Shown piece after piece: positions 45,306-54,201 of a stretch of DNA of 64,000 bases. Below the pieces are notes generated by a model. The model made no database searches and was not told the DNA's origin. It was given only the letters and a program-made list of their open reading frames with translations. Each line of letters begins with the position of its first letter. Positions within the stretch are counted from its first letter, which is position 1. The position numbers and the translations under genes are program-made. This DNA is from Desulfocarbo sp964620595 (lineage in GTDB: Bacteria > Desulfobacterota > Desulfarculia > Desulfarculales > Desulfarculaceae): positions 9,895-73,894 of the forward strand of contig CAZUHP010000014.1 in assembly GCA_964620595.1 (NCBI GenBank), written 5' to 3'.

Positions 45306-47663
45306 ATGTCAGAATACTCTGTGATAGGTAAGCGGGTCCCCAAGGTCGACGCCAAGGCCAAGGTCACCGGACGCGCGGTTTACGCCGACGACCTGCGCAT
45401 GCCCGGCATGCTCTACGGCAAGGTGGTGCGCTGCTGGGAGCACGCCCACGCCAAGGTCAAGAGCCTGGATCTGTCCGAGGCGGCCAAGGTGCCGGGCGTG
45501 GTCAAGGTGCTGGGCCCCCAGGACGTGACCAGCAAGGGATACAACAGCGGCGTGCTGGACTTGATGGCCCCTGAGCCGGTGGGCCAGATGCTGGGCGACA
45601 TCGAGGACCAGCACATCTTCACCGACCACGTGAAGCACCAGGGCGATCCCATCTGCGGCATCATCGCCAAGAGCGAGGAGGCGGCCGAGCGGGCCGCGGC
45701 CCTGGTCAAGGTGGAGTACGAACCCCTGCCGGTGTACCTCACCGCCGAGGAGTCCTCCAAGCCGGACGCGGTGCAGTTCACTCCCCTCAAGGAAGGCAAC
45801 CTGGCCTTCCAGCTTCCCGAGGGCATGTTCCCCAACCACACCTACGGCTGGGGCGACGTGGAGGCCGGCTTCGCCGAGGCCGACCTCATCGTGGAGGAGA
45901 CCTTCTATTCGCCCAAGACCAAGCAGTGCCAGATGGAGCCCCACACCTATGTGGCCCTCTACGACGACCAGGGGCGCCTCAACTGCTGGACCTCCACCCA
46001 GATGCCCAAGTGCGTGCACCGCAAGCTGTCCAACCTGTTCGAGATGCCCATGAACAAGGTCCACGTGGTGCAGACCACGGTGGGCGGCGGCTTCGGCTGC
46101 CGGCTGGGCATGATCAACGAGCCCCAGGCCTGCGCCATGGCCCTGGCGGTTCCCGGCCGGCCGGTGAAGGTGGCCCAGCTCCGCGAGGAGGACTGGGTGG
46201 GCAGCGAGAGCCGTCACCCGGGCAAGTACAAGATGAAGATGGGCTTCAAGAAGGACGGCACCCCGGTGGCGGTGGACGCCAAGTGGATCTGCGACGGCGG
46301 CGGCTACTACACCCACGCCTCGGGCACCCAGTTCACCCTGGGCGCCTGGCTGTTCGGCACCTACAAGTTCCAGAACCTGGCCTACCAGGGCCAGCGCTAC
46401 TACACCAACGTGACCCCCTGCGGCGCCTACCGCGGCTACGGCAACCCCCAGAACAACTTCGCCATGGAGCAGCTCATAGACCGGGCCCTGAACAAGCTGG
46501 GCATCGACCCGGTGGAGTGGCGCAAGAAGTGGCACAAGAGCGTGGGGGACGACGGCTGGTGCGCGGGGGTGCCCTATGCCTCCTGCGGCCTGGACGAGTG
46601 CCTGGAAAAGGGTGCCGAGGCCTTTGGCTGGGAGGAGAAGAAGAAGAAGTACGCCAACCAGACCGGGACCAAGCGCCGCGGCATCGGGGTGGCCATCATG
46701 ACCCACACCTCTGGCGCCATGCCCATGCTCCTGGAGCACACCACCTGCACGGTGCGCATCAACGAGGACGCCAGCGCCGAGGTGCTCATCTCCTGCTCCG
46801 ACCTGGGGACCGGCGCCCACACCTCCCTGCAGCAGATCGCGGCGGAGACCCTGGGCTTCCCCATGGAGGACGTGCACCTGCGGGCCCAGGACTCGGACCT
46901 GAGCGGCTTCGACATCGGGGCCCACGCCAGCCGCACCCTGTACGTGGGCGGCGGCGCGGTGATGCAGGCCTGCCTGGAGGCCAAGCGCCAGATCCTGGAG
47001 CGGGCGGCCACCGCCCTGGAGGCCAACGTGGACGACCTGGTCATGGAGGACAAGAAGGTCTACGTCAAGGGCAGCCCGGACAAGTCCATCACCGTGGCTC
47101 AGATCGCCTACGAGGGCGTGTACAACTGGATCATGCCCGACACCGGCCAGTGGATCGGCACCCCGGGCCAGATCCAGGGTTACGCCAGCTACTTCCCGGC
47201 CCACAACTCCCCGCCCTGGGCTGCGGCCTTCTGCGAGGTGGAGGTGGACATCGAAACCGGCGACTTCAAGCTGATCGAGCTGGTTTCCGCCTCTGACGTG
47301 GGCAAGGCGATCCATCCGCCTTCGGTGGAGGGCCAGATCGAGGGAGCCGTGCAGCAGGGCCTGGGCCAGGCGGCCCTGGAGGAGATCCGCTACGACCAGA
47401 ACGGCCTGTGCCTGAACAACGGCTTCACCGACTACCGCACCTTCGGCCCCTCTGACATGCCCAAGATGACCACCATCCTGGTGGAGGAGGAAGACCCCAA
47501 CGGTCCCTTCGGCGCCAAGAGCGTGGGCGAGGGCGGCCAGGTGGCGCCGACCGGCGCGGTGGCCAACGCCATCTTCAACGCGATCGGGGTCCAGATCGTG
47601 GAGGGTCCCATCACCCCGGAGAAGATCCTGGCGGCTGTGAAAGAAAAAGGTCTGTCGGCCTAA
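45306..47663 (+). CDS. Molybdenum hydroxylase, Mo-cofactor (large) subunit
   Basis: 785 residues, ATG 45306 with AGGAGGAG. Xanthine-dehydrogenase-family catalytic subunit. The a/b-hammerhead domain is N-terminal. The cofactor loops are VGGGFGCRLGM and CGAYRGYGNPQ. SDLGTGAHTSLQQIAAETLG follows. The catalytic glutamate region is KSVGEGGQVAPTGAVANA (Glu near 742). It hydroxylates a carbon next to N, or an activated aldehyde-like carbon, using water. CoxD/CoxE, YqeB and XdhC-type maturation genes downstream and the following cyclic amidase suggest an N-heterocyclic substrate. Purine, nicotinate, indole or pyrimidine types cannot be told apart by eye. Confidence 0.93.
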   Translation: MSEYSVIGKRVPKVDAKAKVTGRAVYADDLRMPGMLYGKVVRCWEHAHAKVKSLDLSEAAKVPGVVKVLGPQDVTSKGYNSGVLDLMAPEPVGQMLGDIEDQHIFTDHVKHQGDPICGIIAKSEEAAERAAALVKVEYEPLPVYLTAEESSKPDAVQFTPLKEGNLAFQLPEGMFPNHTYGWGDVEAGFAEADLIVEETFYSPKTKQCQMEPHTYVALYDDQGRLNCWTSTQMPKCVHRKLSNLFEMPMNKVHVVQTTVGGGFGCRLGMINEPQACAMALAVPGRPVKVAQLREEDWVGSESRHPGKYKMKMGFKKDGTPVAVDAKWICDGGGYYTHASGTQFTLGAWLFGTYKFQNLAYQGQRYYTNVTPCGAYRGYGNPQNNFAMEQLIDRALNKLGIDPVEWRKKWHKSVGDDGWCAGVPYASCGLDECLEKGAEAFGWEEKKKKYANQTGTKRRGIGVAIMTHTSGAMPMLLEHTTCTVRINEDASAEVLISCSDLGTGAHTSLQQIAAETLGFPMEDVHLRAQDSDLSGFDIGAHASRTLYVGGGAVMQACLEAKRQILERAATALEANVDDLVMEDKKVYVKGSPDKSITVAQIAYEGVYNWIMPDTGQWIGTPGQIQGYASYFPAHNSPPWAAAFCEVEVDIETGDFKLIELVSASDVGKAIHPPSVEGQIEGAVQQGLGQAALEEIRYDQNGLCLNNGFTDYRTFGPSDMPKMTTILVEEEDPNGPFGAKSVGEGGQVAPTGAVANAIFNAIGVQIVEGPITPEKILAAVKEKGLSA

Positions 47664-47684
47664 GCACACGAGAAGGGGCTGGTT

Positions 47685-49043
47685 ATGCTCGACTTGAAAA
47701 TCACCAACGGAAAGGTTTTTCTGCCTGGGAGCGGCTTTTTCGACCTGGCAGTGGGAGTGAAAGACGGAAAGGTAGCCCTCCTGGCCGCCCCTGACCAGAT
47801 GCCGGAGGCCAAGCAGACCATAGATGCCGGGGGCAACTATGTGACTCCCGGCTTCATCGATCCCCATATCCACCTGGGCATCTTCGGCGACTTCGCCATG
47901 GAGTGCGAGAACGAGACCCGCGCGGCCCTGGCCGGCGGCGTCACCACGGTGGGCGTGTTCATGGGAGGCGACCAGTCCTACCTGGGCATGTTGCCGGAAC
48001 TCGTGGACACGGTGGAGGCCAAGTCCTCCATCGACCTGTTCTTCCACCTGAGCATCTTCACCCCCGAGCAGCTCGGCGAGATCGACGAGTACGTCAAGCG
48101 GTTCGGGGTCACTTCGTTCAAGTTCTACATGGCCGGCGTGCGGGGGGTGTTCCCCGGCGTGAACGACGGCTTCGTGCTGGAGGGGTTCCGCAAGGTGGCC
48201 TCCCTGGGGGACAAGGCCATTGCCGCCATCCACTGCGAGGACCAGTCCATGCTGGACGTGGCCTTTGAGAAGCTGGCCGCCAGCAAGCCCAACGGCACCC
48301 TGGCCGACTGGACCGAGGCCCATCCCGAGATGGCCGAGGAAGAGGCGGTCATGCGGGCGGTGTTCCTGGCCGAGAAGGCCGGCAACCGGCTCTACTGCGT
48401 GCACATCTCCAGCAAGCTGGGCGTGGAGCGCTTCGCCCGGATGGTGGGCGGCGGCCACCCGCGCATCTTCGGCGAGACCACCAGCGCCTACCTGTCGGTG
48501 AGCAAGCACGACAAGGTGGGGCTCCTGGCCAAGATGCTGCCCCCCTTGCGGGACCAGGAGGACATCGAGGCCCTGTGGGCCCGGGTGGCCGACGGCACCA
48601 TCTCCTCCCTGGGCACGGACAACGTGTCCATGACCAGGGAGGTCAAGGGCGCGGAAAAGGGCATGCTGGAGGCCATGCCCGGGTATCCCATCCTGCAGAC
48701 CCACATGGCCTCCATGCTCACCGAGGGATACCACCAGCGCGGGGTGCCCCTGGAGGCGATCCTGTACAAGGCCACCGCCGGGCCGGCCAAGATATTCGGC
48801 CTGTATCCCCAAAAGGGCACCATCGCGGTGGGCAGCGACGCTGACCTGGTGATCCTGGACCTGGACAAGGAGCAGAAGGTGGACAGCAGCCAGCGCTTCT
48901 CCTACGGCGACTTCTCCATCCACGAGGGGCGCACCCTCAAGGGGTGGCCCGCCACCGTGGTCAAGGGCGGCGAGGTGGCCTATCAGGACGGAAACATCCT
49001 GAGCAAGCCCGGGGCCGGCTCCTGCTTGCGGCGCTCGCTATAG
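47685..49043 (+). CDS. Cyclic amidase, dihydropyrimidinase/hydantoinase family
   Basis: 452 residues, ATG 47685, 21 bp after the Mo subunit gene. Amidohydrolase TIM barrel with a full binuclear metal site: FIDPHIHLG (His61, His63), the carbamylated-lysine position in SFKFYM (about Lys146), IHCEDQS (about His183), VHISS (about His240) and GTDNV (Asp near 312). It opens a cyclic amide (hydantoin, dihydropyrimidine or lactam-like ring). Coupling to a Mo hydroxylase is known in selenium-dependent Mo-hydroxylase loci. Here it could open the ring made by the preceding enzyme. Confidence 0.9.
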   Translation: MLDLKITNGKVFLPGSGFFDLAVGVKDGKVALLAAPDQMPEAKQTIDAGGNYVTPGFIDPHIHLGIFGDFAMECENETRAALAGGVTTVGVFMGGDQSYLGMLPELVDTVEAKSSIDLFFHLSIFTPEQLGEIDEYVKRFGVTSFKFYMAGVRGVFPGVNDGFVLEGFRKVASLGDKAIAAIHCEDQSMLDVAFEKLAASKPNGTLADWTEAHPEMAEEEAVMRAVFLAEKAGNRLYCVHISSKLGVERFARMVGGGHPRIFGETTSAYLSVSKHDKVGLLAKMLPPLRDQEDIEALWARVADGTISSLGTDNVSMTREVKGAEKGMLEAMPGYPILQTHMASMLTEGYHQRGVPLEAILYKATAGPAKIFGLYPQKGTIAVGSDADLVILDLDKEQKVDSSQRFSYGDFSIHEGRTLKGWPATVVKGGEVAYQDGNILSKPGAGSCLRRSL

Positions 49044-49082
49044 GCCGGCCGTCAGGGCGGCCCCCAGAGGCTGGGAGAGAAC

Positions 49083-49202
49083 ATGACCTGCTTGGAGAAA
49101 ATATTCACGACCCCGCGGGTGGGCGAAGCGGGCGGCGAGCGCGTCTTCTGCCGAGCGGGCGGCGTGGATGAGGGCAGGGCCCTGTTCGGCTCCCAGCCGT
49201 GA
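49083..49202 (+). CDS. Possible small ORF before padE
   Basis: 39 codons from ATG 49083 with GGGAGAG upstream, ending at TGA 49200. The product starts MTCLEKIFTTPRVGEAG, with no recognised domain. The frame continues past the TGA into padE. It may be chance; the ribosome site is the main support. Confidence 0.22.
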   Translation: MTCLEKIFTTPRVGEAGGERVFCRAGGVDEGRALFGSQP

Positions 49203-49214
49203 ACCCAAAGCATC

Positions 49215-49243
49215 GTGCCGGAGCCGCCTGGCGGCTCCGGCAC
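49215..49243 (+). terminator. Perfect 13-bp hairpin between cyclic amidase and padE
   Basis: GTGCCGGAGCCGC (49215..49227), loop CTG, GCGGCTCCGGCAC (49231..49243), followed by CTTTCCT. Likely a partial terminator or processing site that sets the ratio of Mo-hydroxylase to Pad transcripts. Confidence 0.65.
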
Positions 49244-49286
49244 CTTTCCTAACAGTTCAAATGCGGCATTCAGCCAGGGATTGAGC

Positions 49287-49859
49287 ATGTACGAGATACG
49301 TTTTCACGGCCGCGGCGGCCAGGGAGCGGTCCTGGCCTCCAAGATTCTGGCCAAGGCCTTGGTGGAGGAGGGCAAGCACGTGAAAGCCATCCCCGCCTTC
49401 GGGTTCGAGCGCAGGGGGGCGCCGGTGTCTGCCTTCCTGCGCTACGACGATCACCCGATCCGCAAGGTGACCAACATCTACCATCCCGACTGCATCATCT
49501 GCCTGGACCCCACCCTCCCGCGCTCGGTGGACATCTTCCAGGGCATGAACCCGGAGGGCGTGCTGCTTCAGGCCACCCAGAAGGACATCCAGGCCCTGGA
49601 GCTTCCCGGCACCCTGAAGAAAGTGGGCCTGTGCGACGCCTTTGGCATCGCCCTGGACATCTTCGGGCGGCCCATAACCAACTCCATCATGCTGGGCAGC
49701 TTCGCCCGCACCACCGGCATCGTGTCCCTGGCTTCCATAAACAAGGGCATGGAGTCGGTGGCCTTCCGCGACGCGGCCCTGGACCTGAACATCAAGGCCG
49801 TGAAGCGGGGATACGAGGAGACCAAGGTCCACGAGCTAGGGGGAGGGCAGGGCAAATGA
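49287..49859 (+). CDS. padE: 2-oxoacid:acceptor oxidoreductase gamma subunit (PadE-like)
   Basis: 190 residues from ATG 49287, with AGGGA upstream. The gamma-domain signature MYEIRFHGRGGQGAVLASKILA is at the N-terminus, then AFGFERRGAPVSAF. Pyruvate/ketoisovalerate ferredoxin oxidoreductase gamma family. The order gamma-delta-alpha-epsilon-beta that follows is that of phenylglyoxylate:acceptor oxidoreductase (padE-I), which decarboxylates phenylglyoxylate to benzoyl-CoA. padF overlaps the stop by four bases. Confidence 0.85.
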   Translation: MYEIRFHGRGGQGAVLASKILAKALVEEGKHVKAIPAFGFERRGAPVSAFLRYDDHPIRKVTNIYHPDCIICLDPTLPRSVDIFQGMNPEGVLLQATQKDIQALELPGTLKKVGLCDAFGIALDIFGRPITNSIMLGSFARTTGIVSLASINKGMESVAFRDAALDLNIKAVKRGYEETKVHELGGGQGK

Positions 49860-50149
49860 GACCGCAGGCCAAGAAACCCTTTGATCAATCGACCATACCC
49901 AACGACCTCTGCCCCATCGCCACCGAGTATTCGGTGCTCAAGACCGGGGACTGGCGGGCGGAACGGCCGGTGGTGGACCGGGACCGTTGCGTGAAGTGCG
50001 CCACCTGCTGGCTCTATTGCCCCACCCAGTGCATCCAGGAGAAGCTCGCCTGGTTCGAGGCCAACCTGGAAATCTGCAAGGGCTGCGGGATCTGCGCCCA
50101 GGAGTGCCCCCACCACGCCATCTCCATGATTCCAGAGCTAGAGGATTAG
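49856..50149 (+). CDS. padF: 2-oxoacid:acceptor oxidoreductase delta subunit (PadF-like ferredoxin)
   Basis: 97 residues from ATG 49856, in an ATGA overlap with padE. Two [4Fe-4S] motifs: CVKCATCWLYCP and CKGCGICAQECP. Typical delta (PorD) subunit passing electrons from the thiamine site. Upstream in-frame extension is not coding. Confidence 0.88.
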   Translation: MRPQAKKPFDQSTIPNDLCPIATEYSVLKTGDWRAERPVVDRDRCVKCATCWLYCPTQCIQEKLAWFEANLEICKGCGICAQECPHHAISMIPELED

Positions 50150-50152
50150 TTC

Positions 50153-51355
50153 ATGCCCAAAACCATAGTTTGCGACGGAAACGAGGCTGCGGCCTGGGGC
50201 GTGTCCCGGGCCTGCCCCGACATGGTGGCAGTGTATCCCATCACCCCCCAGTCCTCCCTGGCCGAATACATCAGCCAGTTCGTGGCCGACGGCATAATCG
50301 ACGCCGACCTGATGGACGTGGAGGGCGAGCACAGCGTGCTCTCGGTCCTGCAGGGCGCCTGCCTGGCCGGGGCCCGCACCTTCACCGCCACCTGCGGCCA
50401 GGGCCTGGCCTTCATGTTCGAGCCCTACTTCCGCACCCCGCCCCTGCGCCTGCCCATCGTGATGTCCATCGTCACCCGCGACGGCATCACCCCCCAGTGC
50501 GTGTGGGGTGGCCAGCAGGACGCCATGACCGTGCGGGAGGTGGGCTGGATCCAGATGTACTGCGAGACCGTGCAGGAGGTGCTGGACACGGTGATCATGG
50601 CCTACCGGGTGGCCGAGAACCGGGAGGTGATGCTGCCGGTGAACGTGTGCCACGACGGCAACTACCTCTCCTACGGCGTGGAAAGGGTGGAGGTGCCCGA
50701 CCAGGAGGATGTGGACCGGTTCCTGGGTGAGAAGAACACCAACTGGCACGTGGCCCTGGACCCGGAGCGCCCCATGGGGGTGGACCCCCTGACCGGCGGC
50801 GCCGGCGGCACTGGTCCCTCCTTGTTCGTGCGCTACCGCAAGGGCTCCTGCCGGGGCATGCAGAACGCCCTGCGGGTGATTACCGAGGTGCACCAGGAAT
50901 GGGGCGAGCGCTTCGGCCGCTTCCACGCCCCCCTGGTGGAGGAGTACCGCCTGGAGGACGCCGAGTTCGCCCTGGTGACCATCGGCAGCATGACCGGCGC
51001 GGGCAAGGACGCGGTGGACGCGGCCCGCGAGCAGGGGAAAAAGGTGGGCCTGATCAAGATCAAGACCTTCCGCCCCTTCCCCTTGCAGGCCCTGTTGCAG
51101 GCGGTCTCCAAGGTCAAGGCCCTGGGAGTGGTGGACCGCTCGGTCAGCTTCGGCTGGAACGCCGGGCCGGTCTACCAGGAGCTGCTGTCCACCCTGTACC
51201 ACCTGGAGAAGCGCATCCCGGCCACCAGCTTCATCGGCGGCCTGGCCGGCGCGGACATCACCGAGGAGCACTTCCAGCGCGTCATCGACATCACCGAGGG
51301 GACCTTGAAAGGCGAGGTGCCCCAGCAGCCCATCTGGCTCAATGAAAACGACTGA
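50153..51355 (+). CDS. padG: 2-oxoacid:acceptor oxidoreductase alpha subunit (PadG-like)
   Basis: 400 residues, ATG 50153, three bases after padF. GNEAAAWGVSRACPDM is followed by YPITPQSSLAEY, the PorA substrate/CoA-loop signature, and then VEGEHSVLSVLQGACLAGART. The C-terminal domain has the swapped transketolase-type region. It binds the 2-oxoacid side of the active site. Member of the padEFGHI-like set. Confidence 0.88.
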   Translation: MPKTIVCDGNEAAAWGVSRACPDMVAVYPITPQSSLAEYISQFVADGIIDADLMDVEGEHSVLSVLQGACLAGARTFTATCGQGLAFMFEPYFRTPPLRLPIVMSIVTRDGITPQCVWGGQQDAMTVREVGWIQMYCETVQEVLDTVIMAYRVAENREVMLPVNVCHDGNYLSYGVERVEVPDQEDVDRFLGEKNTNWHVALDPERPMGVDPLTGGAGGTGPSLFVRYRKGSCRGMQNALRVITEVHQEWGERFGRFHAPLVEEYRLEDAEFALVTIGSMTGAGKDAVDAAREQGKKVGLIKIKTFRPFPLQALLQAVSKVKALGVVDRSVSFGWNAGPVYQELLSTLYHLEKRIPATSFIGGLAGADITEEHFQRVIDITEGTLKGEVPQQPIWLNEND

Positions 51356-51370
51356 GGCGGGATACCCGAT

Positions 51371-52633
51371 ATGCCGGAGACCAAGTATCTGATAGTGGGT
51401 GGCAGTCACGCGGGCCTGGCGGCCCTGGAGGCCATACGGCTGGTGGACCAGGAGGGGCCCATCACCATGGTGACCAAGGAGGACCATCTGCCCTATTCCC
51501 CCACCGTGCTGCCGTATGTCTTTTCCGGAATGGCCGACCCGGAGCGCATCTTCCTGCGGGACGCGGAGTACTTCCAGGCGAACCGGGTCCAGTTCCTCCC
51601 CGGCACCGCGGTGGAAGGGCTGGACGCGGACGCGTCCAAGGTGACCCTCCAGGACGGGGGGGAGATATTCTTCGAAAAGGCGCTCTTCGCCACCGGGGCC
51701 CGCCCCCTGGTCCCCAAGATCGAGGGGCTCCAGGCCGCGCCCTATTGCGTGCTGCGGACCCTGGCCGACGCCCTCAGCCTGAAGAAGTGCGCGGCCGAGG
51801 CGGGCTCGGCGATCGTGCTGGGCGCGGGGCTGGTGGGGATGCACGCCGCCGAGAACCTGGCCCTGGCCGGGATGAAGGTCACCCTGGTGGAGATGTTCTC
51901 CCAGGTCCTGCCCGGCTACTTCGACCGGAGGGCCGGCGGCATCATCAAAAAGGTGTTCCAGGAGAACGGGGTGAAGATGCTCCTGGGCAGCCCGGTCACC
52001 CACGTGCTGGCCAACCACAAGGGGTGCGCCCTTTCCCTGGAGAGCGGCTTGGACCTTTCGGCCGACCTGCTCCTGGTGGCCACCGGCGTGCAGCCCAACC
52101 AGGAGGGCCTGTTCGGCCAGGAGCTGAACAACGGGCCCGGCGTGGTGGTGGACGACTACATGCGGACCGGCCTGAAGAACGTGTGGGCCGCCGGCGATCT
52201 GGTGCAGGCCCGCTGCTTCTTCCGGGGAGAGCCGGTGTACAGCGCCACGTTGCCCCTGGCCGTGGAGCAGGGGCGCATCGCCGGGGCGGACATGGCCGGG
52301 GACGAGGCGGTGAAGCCCTATGGCGGCTCCATCGCGCTCAACACCTACAGCTTCTTCGGCAACCGCGCCTTCTCGGTGGGCTGGACGGTTCCCTCCGGCT
52401 CCGCCAAGGGCCTGGAGGTGGATTTCCAATACTCCCCCGCCGGCCTGCGCTACCAGAAGCTGGTGTTCAAGGGGGACCGCCTGGTGGGAGCCATGGGCGT
52501 GAACAGCGACCTGGACCCGGGCGTGTTGTTGCAGCTTATCCGCCGCAAGGTGGACCTGGGCGGGATCAAGAAGCAGTTCGCGGCCGAGCCCGCCAAGCTG
52601 GGGCGGATGTTGATGACCAAACTGTGGCGTTGA
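51371..52633 (+). CDS. padH: FAD-dependent pyridine-nucleotide oxidoreductase (PadH-like epsilon subunit)
   Basis: 420 residues, ATG 51371. The FAD loop is YLIVGGSHAGLAALEAI at the N-terminus and the NAD(H) loop is IVLGAGLVGMHAAENLAL near residue 160. ATGARP, VWAAGDL and a C-terminal dimer domain follow. Its position between alpha and beta subunits matches padH, which lets phenylglyoxylate oxidoreductase use NAD+ directly. Ordinary ferredoxin-linked OFORs lack this subunit, so it is strong evidence for the Pad type. Confidence 0.85.
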   Translation: MPETKYLIVGGSHAGLAALEAIRLVDQEGPITMVTKEDHLPYSPTVLPYVFSGMADPERIFLRDAEYFQANRVQFLPGTAVEGLDADASKVTLQDGGEIFFEKALFATGARPLVPKIEGLQAAPYCVLRTLADALSLKKCAAEAGSAIVLGAGLVGMHAAENLALAGMKVTLVEMFSQVLPGYFDRRAGGIIKKVFQENGVKMLLGSPVTHVLANHKGCALSLESGLDLSADLLLVATGVQPNQEGLFGQELNNGPGVVVDDYMRTGLKNVWAAGDLVQARCFFRGEPVYSATLPLAVEQGRIAGADMAGDEAVKPYGGSIALNTYSFFGNRAFSVGWTVPSGSAKGLEVDFQYSPAGLRYQKLVFKGDRLVGAMGVNSDLDPGVLLQLIRRKVDLGGIKKQFAAEPAKLGRMLMTKLWR

Positions 52634-52745
52634 GGCGGGCGGGGTCCAACCGGACCCGGCCCGGCTTCGCCCCTTGCCCGTTACAGGCCAAACAGGCGCG
52701 GCAGGGGATTTTGCCCAACCAGTCGGAGTAAACGGAGAACTATTG

Positions 52746-54071
52746 ATGGGCCGCAGTTACTATACGATCGCTTTTCACGCGGACAAGTGCGACGGCTGCC
52801 GGGATTGCGAAACCGCCTGTGCCCAGGCCAAGGCCGGTTCCGGCGACCCCGCCCATTCACGGGTGCGGATAGCCTTTGAGACTGGCGGGGAGCCGGCGGG
52901 GCTGGCCCTTTGCCGCCAGTGCGCCTTGCCCCAGTGCGTCATGAACTGCCCGGCCGGGGCGCTGAGCAAGGACCTGGATTCGGGCGTGGTGACCTGGGAC
53001 GAGTCCAAGTGCGTGGGCTGCAAGATATGCACCCTGGCCTGTCCCTACGCGGGCATGACCTACAACCCCCTCACCAGCCAGGTGATGAAATGCGACCTGT
53101 GCGGGGGCGGGGAGCTGGCCTGCGTCAAGGCCTGCACCAAGGGCGCCCTGGAGCTGGTCACCGGCGCGGACCTATACAACCAGTGGGGCGATTTGGAAGA
53201 CCTGTTCGTCCCCGGCATCTCGGCCTGCCTGGGCTGCAATTCCGAGCTCCTGGTGCGCCACACCCTGCGCCGGGTGGGCCCGGACACGGTGGTGGCCACC
53301 CCTCCGGGCTGCATCGCCGGGGTGGGCGCGGTGGGCGTGAACGGCCTCACCGCCACCAAGACCCCGGTCTTCCACCCCCTGCTCACCAACACCGCCTCCA
53401 TGCTGGCCGGCGCCCGCCGCTACTACAACCGCATCGGCCGGGACGTGACCATGCTGGCCTTTGCCGGCGACGGCGGCGCGGCCGACGTGGGGTTCCAGTC
53501 GCTCTCCGGCGCGGCCGAGCGGGGCGAGCAGATGATCTACATCTGCGTGGACAACGAAGGCTACATGAACACGGGCGTGCAGCGTTCGAGCACCACCCCC
53601 TACGGGGCCTGGACCTCCACCACCCCGGTGGGCTCGGTGCTCAGGGGCAAGACCCGCGACTCCAAGCCCATGCCCATAATCATGATGATGCACAACTGCG
53701 AGTACGTGGCCACGGCCTCCACCGCCTTTTTGGAGGACTACTACCGCAAGCTGGAAAAGGCCATAGAGGCCGCCAAGCGCGGCATGGCCTACATCCACGT
53801 GTTCTCGCCTTGCCCCACCGGCTGGCGCTTCGCCCCCAGCAAGCTCATCGAGGTGGGGCGCAAGGCGGTGGAGACCAACATGGTGCCGCTTTGGGAGTAC
53901 GACCACCAGGTGGGGCGCCTGGAGTTCACCCATCCGGTGGACCAGCCCCTGCCGGTGGCCGAATACTTGTCCCTCATCGGCAAGTATCGGCACCTGAGCG
54001 ACGAGCAGATAGCGCATATCCAGCAGAGCACCGACCACCAGGTGGAGCTGCTGAGCAAGTTTACGCAATGA
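52746..54071 (+). CDS. padI: 2-oxoacid:acceptor oxidoreductase beta subunit with fused Fe-S domain (PadI-like)
   Basis: 441 residues from ATG 52746, with CGGAGAAC upstream. The N-terminal ~140 residues form a DmsB-like polyferredoxin: CDGCRDCETAC, CRQCALPQCVMNCP, CVGCKICTLACP and CDLCGGGELACVKAC. The rest is the thiamine-binding beta subunit with CLGCNSELLVRHTL, FAGDGGAADVGFQSL and VDNEGYMNTGVQRS. An ordinary PorB is near 300 residues, so the fusion is distinctive and agrees with my recollection of a beta subunit near 48 kDa in phenylglyoxylate oxidoreductase. Confidence 0.86.
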   Translation: MGRSYYTIAFHADKCDGCRDCETACAQAKAGSGDPAHSRVRIAFETGGEPAGLALCRQCALPQCVMNCPAGALSKDLDSGVVTWDESKCVGCKICTLACPYAGMTYNPLTSQVMKCDLCGGGELACVKACTKGALELVTGADLYNQWGDLEDLFVPGISACLGCNSELLVRHTLRRVGPDTVVATPPGCIAGVGAVGVNGLTATKTPVFHPLLTNTASMLAGARRYYNRIGRDVTMLAFAGDGGAADVGFQSLSGAAERGEQMIYICVDNEGYMNTGVQRSSTTPYGAWTSTTPVGSVLRGKTRDSKPMPIIMMMHNCEYVATASTAFLEDYYRKLEKAIEAAKRGMAYIHVFSPCPTGWRFAPSKLIEVGRKAVETNMVPLWEYDHQVGRLEFTHPVDQPLPVAEYLSLIGKYRHLSDEQIAHIQQSTDHQVELLSKFTQ

Positions 54072-54201
54072 TTCTTCGGTGAAACACTGGCCGGGAGCGA
54101 GCAGTTGCAACGCCGCGGCGACACAGGGACACCACCCGGCGCGGCACCCCTGGCTGCTCCGAGCCAAAGCCCCGGTGACCATCACGATGGGAGGGTTATG
54201 T

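Noticed and set aside
43903..47663. Reading the Mo hydroxylase as 4-hydroxybenzoyl-CoA reductase
   Set aside because: The medium subunit lacks the extra [4Fe-4S] insertion typical of that enzyme's beta subunit, and the next gene is a cyclic amidase.
45309..48923. A 1204-residue minus-strand reading frame across the Mo-hydroxylase and amidase genes
   Set aside because: Shadow of the plus-strand genes, which carry full cofactor and metal motifs; no start signal or family resemblance.
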